Assembly (NCBI RefSeq): GCF_026626705.1
Contig: NZ_JAPNKC010000001.1
Span: 4,340,001-4,404,000, forward strand
DNA from: Pyxidicoccus sp. MSG2
GTDB taxonomy: Bacteria > Myxococcota > Myxococcia > Myxococcales > Myxococcaceae
Reading direction: 5' to 3'
Length of the DNA stretch: 64,000 nucleotides
This document shows positions 9,004 through 16,256 of the stretch, piece by piece (within the stretch, counting starts at the first letter, position 1; each line of letters begins with the position of its first letter). The translations under genes and the position numbers were made by a program. The notes below the pieces were generated by a model that saw nothing but the letters and a program-made list of their open reading frames with translations, was not told the DNA's origin and did not search any database.

Positions 9004-9020
9004 TTTCACTTGAGGTGAAA
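9004..9020. promoter_or_regulatory. Palindromic operator candidate between two divergent genes
   Basis: TTTCACTTGAGGTGAAA has arms TTTCAC and GTGAAA around a 5-bp centre. It lies in the only non-coding gap between the divergent HDAC-like gene (start 8866) and the lipase gene (start 9081), 60 bp upstream of the lipase. A dimeric regulator site is plausible; no protein is implied by sequence alone. Confidence 0.4.
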
Positions 9021-9080
9021 GGTAGGCACGCGCCCCGGCGGGACCGCCCTGCTGGCGGCCTGCACACCCGGGGGTATTCC

Positions 9081-10010
9081 ATGCAGCCGTTGCGTTCGCT
9101 GTGTCTGGCCGTCGTGGCGTTGTGTCTGGTCGCCCTGCCCGCTCGAGCCGCGGATACGTACACGAAGACGCGCTATCCCCTGGTGCTCGCGCACGGCATG
9201 GCGGGCTTCGACACGCTGTTCGGCGTGCTGGACTACTTCCACGGCATCCCGTCCACGCTCACCGCGGGCGGGGCGCGCGTGTACGTGACGCAGGTGCCCT
9301 CCTTCCAGTCCACGGAGGCGCGCGGCGAGGCACTGCTCGCACAGGTGGAGGACATCGTCGCGCGCACGGGCTGCGGCAAGGTGAACCTCATCGGCCACAG
9401 CCACGGCGGCCTCGACGTGCGCTACGTGGCGGCGGTGCGGCCGGACCTGGTGGCGTCGGTGACGACGGTGGGCTCGCCGCACAAGGGCGCGGACCTGGCG
9501 GACTACCTGCGCCGGAACCTGGCCCCGGGCGGCTTCACCGAGGGCGTGGTGTCGTACTTCGCCAACAGCCTGGGCACGGTGCTGGGGCTGCTCTCCGGCT
9601 ACAGCCAGCCGCAGAACGCGGTGAAGGGCCTGGAGGCGCTCACCCGCACGGGGCTGACGCGCTACAACACCACGTTCCCCGCGGGCGTCCCCGCCACCTC
9701 GTGCGGCCAGGGCGCGGCCACGGGGCTGAACGGGCAGCGGTACTACTCGTGGTCGGGTACCGGCGTGCTCACGAACATCCTGGACGTGGGTGACGGCTCG
9801 CTCGGGCTGTCCTCCTTCTTCTACAGCGAGTCCAACGATGGCCTCGTGGGTCGGTGCAGCTCGCACTTCGGCACCGTGCTGCGTGACAACTACGGGATGA
9901 ACCACCTGGACGAGGTGAACCAGGTGCTCGGCCTCACCAACCTGTTCGAGAGCGACCCGAAGTCCGTGTTCCGCACGCACGCCAACCGGCTGAAGAACGC
10001 GGGGCTGTGA
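9081..10010 (+). CDS. lipA: Secreted triacylglycerol lipase, family I.1
   Basis: The 309-residue protein has a signal peptide ending ALPARA. The mature enzyme closely follows Pseudomonas aeruginosa LipA: the start TYTKTRYPLVLAHGM, the nucleophile elbow GHSHGG (Ser107), Asp253 in SNDGLVG, His275 in MNHLDEVNQ, and the ending HANRLKN. Cys208 and Cys259 correspond to the single disulfide of that family. It hydrolyses long-chain triacylglycerols after export through Sec and a type II system. Family I.1 enzymes need a membrane-bound steric foldase, usually encoded immediately downstream. Here that foldase gene is present at 11487, but an IS30 element lies between. No strong ribosome site precedes the ATG (GGGGG, 8 bases away). 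Confidence 0.93.
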   Translation: MQPLRSLCLAVVALCLVALPARAADTYTKTRYPLVLAHGMAGFDTLFGVLDYFHGIPSTLTAGGARVYVTQVPSFQSTEARGEALLAQVEDIVARTGCGKVNLIGHSHGGLDVRYVAAVRPDLVASVTTVGSPHKGADLADYLRRNLAPGGFTEGVVSYFANSLGTVLGLLSGYSQPQNAVKGLEALTRTGLTRYNTTFPAGVPATSCGQGAATGLNGQRYYSWSGTGVLTNILDVGDGSLGLSSFFYSESNDGLVGRCSSHFGTVLRDNYGMNHLDEVNQVLGLTNLFESDPKSVFRTHANRLKNAGL

Positions 10011-10039
10011 GGCGCGGGGCTGTACGGCCGGGACCTGGG

Positions 10040-10057
10040 GGCACGCCGGCGCGTGCC
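10040..10057. terminator. Hairpin downstream of the lipase gene
   Basis: GGCACGC-CGGC-GCGTGCC forms a 7-bp stem with a 4-nt loop, 30 bp after the lipase stop. There is no T-tract. It may stabilise or attenuate the lipase transcript. Confidence 0.35.
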
Positions 10058-10140
10058 GAGCACGGCCGGGGTCGAGCACACAAGCTCACGGGCCTGAACG
10101 TCAGGTGTGCAGGAGGGTCCGGACGCGTTCCGGGGGCGTG

Positions 10141-11437
10141 CTGTTCGGAAATGTCGGGACTTTTCGCGGCGGGCGGTCTCAACCGGTGAACGCACCAGTC
10201 GGGATGCACGGCATAGCGGCGTGCATCCGGGGAGGTGTCCGGTGCAGAGGCGAGGCAAGCTCGGCAGGATGAGTGCAGAGGACTGGCTGGCGGTGCGGCG
10301 CTCGGTAGCGGCCGGGCAGACGCTGGAGGCGGCAGCGCGGGCGGCAGGGGTGAGTGAGCGCACGCTGCAGCGGCTGCGCCCTGGGGCGGGCAGCATGATG
10401 CAGAGGGCCCACGTGCGTTCCGCTTTGCGGCTGTCGGTGCAGGAGCGCGAGGAAATCTCGCGGGGGCTGCGGGCGGGCGACTCGCTGCGTGCCATCGCGA
10501 GGCGCCTGGGCCGGGCGGCCTCCACGCTCAGCCGTGAAGTGGCCCGTACCGGTGGGCGCAAGCGCTACCGGGCGTGGCGCGGCGAGCGGGGCGCAACGCA
10601 CCGGGCACGGCGTCCCAAGCACACGAAGCTGCAGGAGTACCCACGGCTGCGCCAGGAGGTGGAGCGGCGGCTGGAGGAGTGCTGGAGTCCTCAGCAGGTT
10701 GCCGCCAGTCTCAAGCGAGACTTCCCGCACTGCCCCGAGCTGCACGTGTCCCACGAAACCCTTTACCGCAGCCTCTACGTCCAGACGCGCGGCGCCCTGC
10801 GCAAGGAGCTCACCGCGTGTCTGCGCACGGGCCGCACCCAGCGCCGGCCCCAGGGGCGCACGGACCTACGCGGCCAGTTGCCGGACAAGCTGATGCTGAG
10901 CGCGCGTCCACCCGAAGTCGAAGACAGGGCCGTGCCAGGCCATTGGGAGGGTGACCTCATCCTCGGTAAGCAAGGCAAGTCCGCGGTGGGCACGCTGGTG
11001 GAGCGCCACAGCCGCTACGTCATGCTGCTGCACCTGCCCGAGGGCCGCACCGCGGGCCACGTGCGCCAGGCCCTCACCCACAAGATTGGCCAGCTGCCTG
11101 ACGCCCTGCGCCGCAGCCTCACCTGGGACCAGGGCAAGGAGATGTCCGAGCACGTGCGCTTCACCCTCGACACCGCCGTGCAAGTCTACTTCTGCGACCC
11201 GCACAGCCCCTGGCAGCGCGGCAGCAACGAGAACACCAACGGCCTGCTGCGCCAGTACATGCCCAAGGGCATGGACTTGAGCCACCTCTGCGCGCAGCAA
11301 CTCGATGCTATCGCCGCCCAACTCAACAGCCGCCCGCGCCAGACACTCGACTGGCACACCCCCGCCGAGGTATTCGCCCGAGCCGTTGCGATGACCGGTT
11401 GAGACCGCCCGCCAAAACCCCCGACATTTCCGAACAG
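10141..11437 (+). mobile_element. IS30-family insertion sequence
   Basis: The element is about 1.3 kb, bounded by terminal inverted repeats. The left end reads CTGTTCGGAAATGTCGGG (10141-10158) and the right end carries its exact complement (11420-11437). A second matching block, GGCGGGCGGTCTCAACCGGT or its complement, lies a few bases inside each end (about 10168-10187 and 11394-11412). One intact transposase fills the interior. The immediately flanking bases (GTG left, GGA right) show no target duplication. It separates the lipase gene from its foldase gene. Confidence 0.88.
10242..11402 (+). CDS. IS30-family transposase
   Basis: The protein has 386 residues from a GTG start with GGAGG six bases upstream. 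Two helix-turn-helix segments are visible, TLEAAARAAGVSERTLQRL (~27-45) and SLRAIARRLGRAASTLSREV (~81-100); the second is the typical IS30 HTH. The DDE catalytic triad is intact: Asp238 in HWEGDLIL, Asp296 in LTWDQGKEM, and Glu330 in SPWQRGSNENTNGLLRQYMP. The frame runs almost the full element and the stop lies inside the right terminal region. It should be active unless silenced. Expression from the element could also read through toward the foldase gene. Confidence 0.93.
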   Translation: MQRRGKLGRMSAEDWLAVRRSVAAGQTLEAAARAAGVSERTLQRLRPGAGSMMQRAHVRSALRLSVQEREEISRGLRAGDSLRAIARRLGRAASTLSREVARTGGRKRYRAWRGERGATHRARRPKHTKLQEYPRLRQEVERRLEECWSPQQVAASLKRDFPHCPELHVSHETLYRSLYVQTRGALRKELTACLRTGRTQRRPQGRTDLRGQLPDKLMLSARPPEVEDRAVPGHWEGDLILGKQGKSAVGTLVERHSRYVMLLHLPEGRTAGHVRQALTHKIGQLPDALRRSLTWDQGKEMSEHVRFTLDTAVQVYFCDPHSPWQRGSNENTNGLLRQYMPKGMDLSHLCAQQLDAIAAQLNSRPRQTLDWHTPAEVFARAVAMTG

Positions 11438-11486
11438 GGACCCTCCCCCCCGCGCCCGGACCCCTGTCGAGAAGAGGGACATCGCC

Positions 11487-12557
11487 GTGAAGATTCGTCC
11501 TGTCGCTGTCGTGCTCGCGCTGGGTGCCGCCATCGGAGCCGGTGTGCTCGGGTGGCTCGCCTTACAAGGCGAGGTGCGCGACGAGATGCGAGCCGCCTCC
11601 AACGCCACGAGCCCCGTGCGGGATGCTGCGCGCCTGGCGTCTGGCGCGGCGGTGGCCCGGTCCGCGGCGGGCCTGCAGGGCGACGCGCGCCGGGGCGACG
11701 CAGCACTCCCGCCGACGCCCACGTCGCTTCAAGACACGCAGGAAGACGGTGCGCTGCGGGTGGATGCCGAAGGGCATCTCGTGCTGTCGGCCGACGTGCG
11801 CCTCCTCTTCGACTACTACCTCTCCGCGACGGGAGAAGAGCCGCCCGAGGTCATCCGCGCGCGCATCCTCGCGGCCCTCCGGGAGAAGCTGCCACCGCGG
11901 GCCGCGGAGGAAGCGGTGCGGCTCCTCGATGACTACCGCGCCTATCGCGAGGCGACGCGCGCGCTGCGGGTGCCTCCCGGCAGTGCACAGGACGACCTGG
12001 GCAGCCGGCTGGAGGCCCTGCGCCAACTGCGTCGTGAGCATCTGGGCGATGCCGCTGCGGATGCCTTCTTCAGCGCGGAGGAACAGGTGGACTCGGTATC
12101 GCTCGAGCGCATGAAGCTGGAGCGGGACACCTCACTGACACGGGAAGAGCGCGAGCGTCGCATCGCCGCACTGGAGGAGCAGCTCCCGCCCGCAATGAGG
12201 GCCCAGCGAGAAGAAGCCCTGCGCCCGCTGCGACAGCAGGCCGAGGAGCGCGAGTTGCTCGCCACCGGCGCCACGGCCGAGGACCTGCACCAGTACCGCC
12301 AGGCCACCGTGGGCACGGAGGCCACCGAGCAGCTGGAAGCGCTGGACCGCCAGCGGGCAGAGTGGAAACAGCGGCTGGAGGCGTTCCGCGCGAAGCGGGA
12401 GGCCCTGCGCCTCTCCGAGCCGGATGCGGCCGTCCGAGAGGCCGCGGTGCAGCGGCTGCTCGTCGATTCCTTCACGCCCGAGGAGCGCCCCCGCGTGCAG
12501 GCCGCGGATGCGCTCGACGCGGAGCGCGCGAGGCAGCAGGGCGGCACGAGCCCATAG
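11487..12557 (+). CDS. lifO: Lipase-specific foldase (steric chaperone)
   Basis: This 356-residue, N-terminally membrane-anchored protein (hydrophobic segment about 5-26) is followed by a variable Ala/Pro-rich linker and the foldase domain. LPPTPTSLQDTQEDGAL leads into RVDAEGHLVLSADVRLLFDY, and the signature RxxFDYxLSAxGE is present at residues 105-117. Later helices, with EERIAALEEQLPP-like and TEQLEALDRQRAEWKQRL, also match Pseudomonas/Burkholderia Lif proteins. It holds the periplasmic lipase in a folding-competent state before secretion. The start is GTG with GAGGGA nine bases upstream. It should have been cotranscribed with the lipase gene. An IS30 element now lies between them, so its promoter must come from the element or the 49-bp right flank. 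The 3' end shows a local duplication. Confidence 0.92.
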   Translation: MKIRPVAVVLALGAAIGAGVLGWLALQGEVRDEMRAASNATSPVRDAARLASGAAVARSAAGLQGDARRGDAALPPTPTSLQDTQEDGALRVDAEGHLVLSADVRLLFDYYLSATGEEPPEVIRARILAALREKLPPRAAEEAVRLLDDYRAYREATRALRVPPGSAQDDLGSRLEALRQLRREHLGDAAADAFFSAEEQVDSVSLERMKLERDTSLTREERERRIAALEEQLPPAMRAQREEALRPLRQQAEERELLATGATAEDLHQYRQATVGTEATEQLEALDRQRAEWKQRLEAFRAKREALRLSEPDAAVREAAVQRLLVDSFTPEERPRVQAADALDAERARQQGGTSP

Positions 12558-12613
12558 TCGAAGCGCATGGAGGCGGCGGATGCGCTCGACGTTGCGCGGA
12601 CGAGGCAGCAGGG
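12495..12613 (+). repeat. In-frame 72-bp-period duplication at the foldase 3' end
   Basis: Bases 12495-12541 (coding VQAADALDAERARQQ) recur at 12567-12613, beyond the TAG stop at 12555, with a few substitutions. The second copy in the same frame would read MEAADALDVARTRQQ. The period of 72 bp is 24 codons. The copies share GCGGATGCGCTCGACG and GAGGCAGCAGGGC. Confidence 0.7.
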
Positions 12614-12667
12614 CACCGTCGGTCGAGCCCGGCTCCGCCGCGTGGAGGCTTCGTCCGCTGGGAGGCT

Positions 12668-13396
12668 TCACTCCACCGGCTTGCGCGCCTCCGCGCGAAG
12701 GGCCGGGCTCCGCCGCCGCAGGGCGCGGGCCAGCACCACGGTGAGCAGCGCCCACGCGAGCCCCGCCACCCAGCCGCCGAGCACGTCCGTGGGGTAGTGC
12801 ACGCCCAGATACACCCGCGTCAGCCCCACCAGGAACGGCAGCAGCAGCGACAGGCCCAGGATGTACGCCTTGAGCCGCCGCCGCTCCGCGAGCTGCGCCA
12901 GAATCCCTCCGAGCGTGAGGTACACGGTGGCCGACAGCATGGCGTGCCCGCTCGGGAAGCTCTGGGTCATCACCTCCGTCAGGTGCGGCACCACCGAGGG
13001 ACGGGGCCGTGCGAAGAGCTGCTTGAGCAGCATGTTCAGCCCCGCCCCGCCCACCGTCGCCACCAGCACCAGCACCAGCGTCCGGTAGCGCCGCGCCAGC
13101 AGCAGGAAGCCGCACACCATCAGCGTGACGAGGGACAGCACCGTCACCCCGCCGAGCGACGTCACCTCCTCCGCCGCCACCGCCAGCCACCACGGCCCGC
13201 GAGGCACCGCCGGGTCCTCCGGGCTGCGCAGCGCGCGCAGCACCCGCTCGTCGATGTCCTGCGTCTCGCCCTCGGACACCTCGTCCGACAGCGCGATGAA
13301 CCCCAGCAGGCACGCGGCCAGGAGCAGCAGCATCCCGAGCAGCCGCGTCACCGCCACGTCCAGCCCCGACATCCACTTCCACCATCTTCGCCACAT
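12668..13396 (-). CDS. PAP2-family membrane phosphatase
   Basis: This integral membrane protein of 242 residues has about six hydrophobic segments. The three-part phosphatidic-acid phosphatase signature is complete: KQLFARPRP, then PSGHA, then RVYLGVHYPTDVLGG. These enzymes dephosphorylate lipid phosphates such as phosphatidate or undecaprenyl pyrophosphate on the outer face of the inner membrane. The start is uncertain: ATG 13396 gives MWRRWWKW, while ATG 13372 has a closer GGAAG. The upstream gene is an ExbD protein 74 bp away on the same strand. The gene converges on the foldase gene. Confidence 0.88.
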   Translation of the reverse strand: MWRRWWKWMSGLDVAVTRLLGMLLLLAACLLGFIALSDEVSEGETQDIDERVLRALRSPEDPAVPRGPWWLAVAAEEVTSLGGVTVLSLVTLMVCGFLLLARRYRTLVLVLVATVGGAGLNMLLKQLFARPRPSVVPHLTEVMTQSFPSGHAMLSATVYLTLGGILAQLAERRRLKAYILGLSLLLPFLVGLTRVYLGVHYPTDVLGGWVAGLAWALLTVVLARALRRRSPALRAEARKPVE

Positions 13397-13470
13397 GTCC
13401 GCGACACTATGCACCCGGGGCCCATGAGCGACTCCGGAGTGTTTGGACTGTCGGCTGCTGCCCACGGCCG

Positions 13471-13896
13471 CTACTCGGTGAGGACGCCCAGTTCCTCCGC
13501 GCCCGCGGCCTTCGCCCCGTCCAGGGCCGCCACCAGCCGGCCGTAGCCCGCGCGGTCCGCCATCTTGAAGAACACGTGCCGCTGGCCCCGGGGCCGCGCC
13601 TCCAGGATGCCCTTCAGGCGCGGCACATAGTCCGCGTCGTCCACGGGCTCGTCGTTCAGCGTGAGCTTGCCCTCGGGCGTGAGGCCCACCACCCAGAGCT
13701 TCTCGTCGGGCCGGGACGGTGGCGCAGGCGCCTCGGTCTGCTCCGGGAGCTGCACGGCCAGGTCCTTGTTCATCAGCGGCGTGAGGACCATGAAGATGAT
13801 GAGCAGCACCAGCACCACGTCCACCAGCGGAGTGACGTTGATGTCCGAATTCACGTCGGCCTGGGGCCGCACGAAGCTTCGCTTCTGAGCACGCAT
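13471..13896 (-). CDS. exbD: ExbD/TolR-family biopolymer transport protein (second copy)
   Basis: A protein of 141 residues. A short cytoplasmic N-terminus is followed by the family signature SDINVTPLVDVVLVLLIIFMV with the conserved Asp of the single membrane helix, which forms part of the proton path. A periplasmic domain then runs from LPEQTE to the C-terminus. With ExbB-type partners it would energise a TonB-like protein or a motility/secretion motor. No exbB is in the window. GAGGAG eight bases before ATG 13896 supports the start. It lies 11 bp downstream of the first exbD-like gene, so the two are translated from one message. Confidence 0.9.
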   Translation of the reverse strand: MRAQKRSFVRPQADVNSDINVTPLVDVVLVLLIIFMVLTPLMNKDLAVQLPEQTEAPAPPSRPDEKLWVVGLTPEGKLTLNDEPVDDADYVPRLKGILEARPRGQRHVFFKMADRAGYGRLVAALDGAKAAGAEELGVLTE

Positions 13897-13907
13897 GGGG
13901 TGACTCC

Positions 13908-14327
13908 TCACTTTGCCTCGAGCGATTCCACGCCGAACGACACCCGCTCCACTCCGGCGGCCCGCGCCAGGTGGATGACCTTGCGCACGTCCCCGCACGA
14001 CAGGGACTGGTCGGCCTTGAGCAGGAAGCGGCGCTCGGGCTTGCGGAGCAGCTCCTCCCGGAGCCTCGCCTGGAAGGCGGCGTCATCCGGGTAGGCGTCC
14101 GCGTCGACGAACACCTTGCGGTCCGGCGTCATGGAGAGGACGAGCGCGTCCTTGCCGGCCTCGTGTTCCACCTGGGCCGCCTTCGGCAGGGCCACGGCCT
14201 TCCCCGACTGCATCATCGGGGTGACGACCATGAAGATGATGAGGAGGACCAGCACCACGTCGACGAGCGGGGTGACGTTGATGTCACTGCGGATGCCACC
14301 CTTGCGACCACCACCGGACATTCCCAT
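13908..14327 (-). CDS. exbD: ExbD/TolR-family biopolymer transport protein (first copy)
   Basis: A paralogue of the following gene with 139 residues. It has GGIRSDINVTPLVDVVLVLLIIF, the membrane helix with its proton-relay Asp, then a periplasmic domain with LKADQSLSCGDVRKVIHLARAAGVERVSFG. Two ExbD subunits in tandem are common in myxobacterial Exb/Tol/Agl-type motors, where they may form heteromers; that assembly is inference. AAGGAG lies nine bases before ATG 14327; a second ATG follows two codons later. The upstream TM2-like gene ends 123 bp away. Confidence 0.9.
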   Translation of the reverse strand: MGMSGGGRKGGIRSDINVTPLVDVVLVLLIIFMVVTPMMQSGKAVALPKAAQVEHEAGKDALVLSMTPDRKVFVDADAYPDDAAFQARLREELLRKPERRFLLKADQSLSCGDVRKVIHLARAAGVERVSFGVESLEAK

Positions 14328-14450
14328 GCGCGGCTGCTCCTTGCTGGAAGGGACAGCCTCATGGGAGCACGGACGCGGCGGCGCGATGGCGGGCGCCCGG
14401 CCAGCGTTCCGTCACGATTGCGTCATGGCGCCGGAGCCGGCGCCGGAGCG

Positions 14451-14693
14451 CTACCGGATGAGCCGGACGCGGTCCGACCCCGCGTCGCCGAACGCCGCGC
14501 CCGCCACGCAGAGGACGTGGAGGATGATGCCCGGCACGACGAGGAGGAAGTAGCCGATGCCCACGACGCAGAACCACACCAGCGCGCGGATGAGCTGCCC
14601 CTTGTAGAGCTGGCCCAGGCCCGGAATCAGCACGGACAGCACCCCTGCGACGAGGGGGTTGAAGCGGCGCTCACGGATGGCTTCGATGTTCAT
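14451..14693 (-). CDS. Small TM2-like membrane protein
   Basis: The product has only 80 residues. After a charged start (MNIEAIRERRFNP) come two hydrophobic segments. The pattern VAGVLSVLIPGLGQLYKGQ followed by VVGIGYFLLVVPGIILHVL resembles TM2 domains, which begin with a glycine-rich GLGxLY turn. Function is unknown. A GGAG lies eight bases before ATG 14693. It precedes the exbD pair on the same strand and could share their transcript. Confidence 0.72.
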   Translation of the reverse strand: MNIEAIRERRFNPLVAGVLSVLIPGLGQLYKGQLIRALVWFCVVGIGYFLLVVPGIILHVLCVAGAAFGDAGSDRVRLIR

Positions 14694-14834
14694 GGCGGTC
14701 TCCAGTCCTTGCCCCGCTGCTTATAAGGGAGGTGACAGCCGGGCGAAAATGAAGTGCGCGGCTGGACGCTCGGCCGACGAGCGGCGTTGTCTCCCCGCGC
14801 CCGGCTGCTATCACACGGCTCCAGGAGGGAAACC

Positions 14835-16250
14835 ATGGCCATCGCCACCATCGACCCGACGACGGGCAAGACGCTGCGCACGTTCGCCTCGCACACCGCC
14901 GAGGAGCTGGAGGCGAAGCTCCAGCTCGCGGAGGACACGTTCCGCACCTACCGCCACACCTCGTTCACCGAGCGCGCCACGTGGATGCGCCGCGCCGCGG
15001 AGTTGCTGGAGGCGGAGGCCCCCCGCTACGGCCGCATCATGACGGAGGAGATGGGCAAGCCGCTGGAGGCGGCGAAGGCGGAGGCCCGCAAGTGCGCGAG
15101 CGCGTGCCGCTACTACGTCTCCAAGGCGGAGGGGCTGCTGAGGGACCAGCCGATTGAAGTGGGCGGGGACAGGGCCTTCGTGCGCTACCAGCCGCTGGGG
15201 CCGGTGCTGGCCATCATGCCGTGGAACTTCCCCTTCTGGCAGGTGGTGCGCTTCGCCGCCCCGGCGCTGATGGCGGGCAACGTGGGGCTGCTCAAGCACG
15301 CGCACAACGTGCCGCAGTGCGCGCTGGCGCTGGAGGAGCTGTTCGTCCAGGCGGGCTTCCCGCGCGGCGCGTTCCAGGCGCTGATGATTGAGACGTCGGA
15401 CGTGAATCGCGTCATCGAGGACCCGCGGGTGAGGGCGGTGACGCTGACCGGCAGCGAGGGCGCGGGCCGGGCGGTGGGCGCGGCGGCGGGCAGGGCCATC
15501 AAGAAGGTGGTGCTGGAGCTGGGCGGAAGCGACCCGTTCATCGTCATGTCCAGCGCGGACCTGGACAAGGCGGTGGAGACGGCGGTGACGGCACGGCTCA
15601 TCAACAACGGCCAGTCCTGCATCGCGGCCAAGCGCTTCATCGTCGCGGAACCCATCGCCGCGGACTTCGAGCGCCGCTTCGTGGAGCGCATGAAGCGCGT
15701 CACCGTGGGAGACCCCATGGACCCGAAGACGGACCTGGGGCCGCTGGCCACCGAGGGCATCCTCAAGGGGCTGCACGCGCAGGTGGAGGAGAGCGTGAAG
15801 GCCGGCACGCGGCTGCTGCTGGGAGGCACGCCGCTGGAGCGTCCGGGGAACTTCTACCCGGCCACCGTGCTGGCGGACCCGCCCCCGAAGGCCCCCGCCT
15901 TCCATGACGAGCTGTTCGGTCCGGTGGCCACGCTGCTGCGGGCACGGGACGTGGACCATGCCATCGAGCTCGCCAACGCGACGCCGTTCGGCCTGGGCGC
16001 CAGCGTGTGGACGCGCGACGAGGCGGAGCAGCGGCGGTTCATCGACGGCGTCGAGTCCGGCATGGTCTTCGTCAACGAGATGGTGGCGTCGGACCCGCGG
16101 CTGCCGTTCGGCGGCGTGAAGCACTCGGGCCACGGGCGCGAGCTGGCGGACGTGGGCATCCGCGAGTTCGTCAATGCGAAGACGGTGCGCATCGCGGTCA
16201 GCACGGGCGCGCAGCAGCCGCCCGCGCCTCGCCACTCGGTCAGCGAGTAG
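14835..16250 (+). CDS. NAD(P)-dependent aldehyde dehydrogenase, succinate-semialdehyde type
   Basis: This cytosolic enzyme of 471 residues oxidises an aldehyde to the acid. The family marks are all present: EEMGKPLEAAKAEARKCA, the cofactor entry MPWNFPFWQVVRF, TGSEGAGRAVG, catalytic Glu in LELGGSDPFIVM, catalytic Cys in NNGQSCIAAKRFIV, and the ending PFGGVKHSGHGRELADVGIREF. The short N-terminus (IDPTTGKTLRTF) and the SCIAAKRF context resemble the short succinate-semialdehyde dehydrogenases (GabD1/YneI type) that complete GABA or 2-oxoglutarate catabolism. The exact substrate is inferred. GGAGGG six bases before ATG 14835 fixes the start. It ends 6 bp from the convergent coiled-coil gene, leaving no room for a terminator. 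Confidence 0.9.
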   Translation: MAIATIDPTTGKTLRTFASHTAEELEAKLQLAEDTFRTYRHTSFTERATWMRRAAELLEAEAPRYGRIMTEEMGKPLEAAKAEARKCASACRYYVSKAEGLLRDQPIEVGGDRAFVRYQPLGPVLAIMPWNFPFWQVVRFAAPALMAGNVGLLKHAHNVPQCALALEELFVQAGFPRGAFQALMIETSDVNRVIEDPRVRAVTLTGSEGAGRAVGAAAGRAIKKVVLELGGSDPFIVMSSADLDKAVETAVTARLINNGQSCIAAKRFIVAEPIAADFERRFVERMKRVTVGDPMDPKTDLGPLATEGILKGLHAQVEESVKAGTRLLLGGTPLERPGNFYPATVLADPPPKAPAFHDELFGPVATLLRARDVDHAIELANATPFGLGASVWTRDEAEQRRFIDGVESGMVFVNEMVASDPRLPFGGVKHSGHGRELADVGIREFVNAKTVRIAVSTGAQQPPAPRHSVSE

Positions 16251-16256
16251 CGCCGC

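Noticed and set aside
12567-12797. Small open frame after the foldase gene
   Set aside because: It begins in the duplicated foldase tail and then runs antisense into the PAP2 gene, so it is better explained as a repeat than as a gene.
13471-13998. Longer N-terminal form of the second ExbD protein starting at 13998
   Set aside because: It would overlap the first exbD gene and place 34 unrelated residues ahead of a normal ExbD start that has its own GAGGAG.
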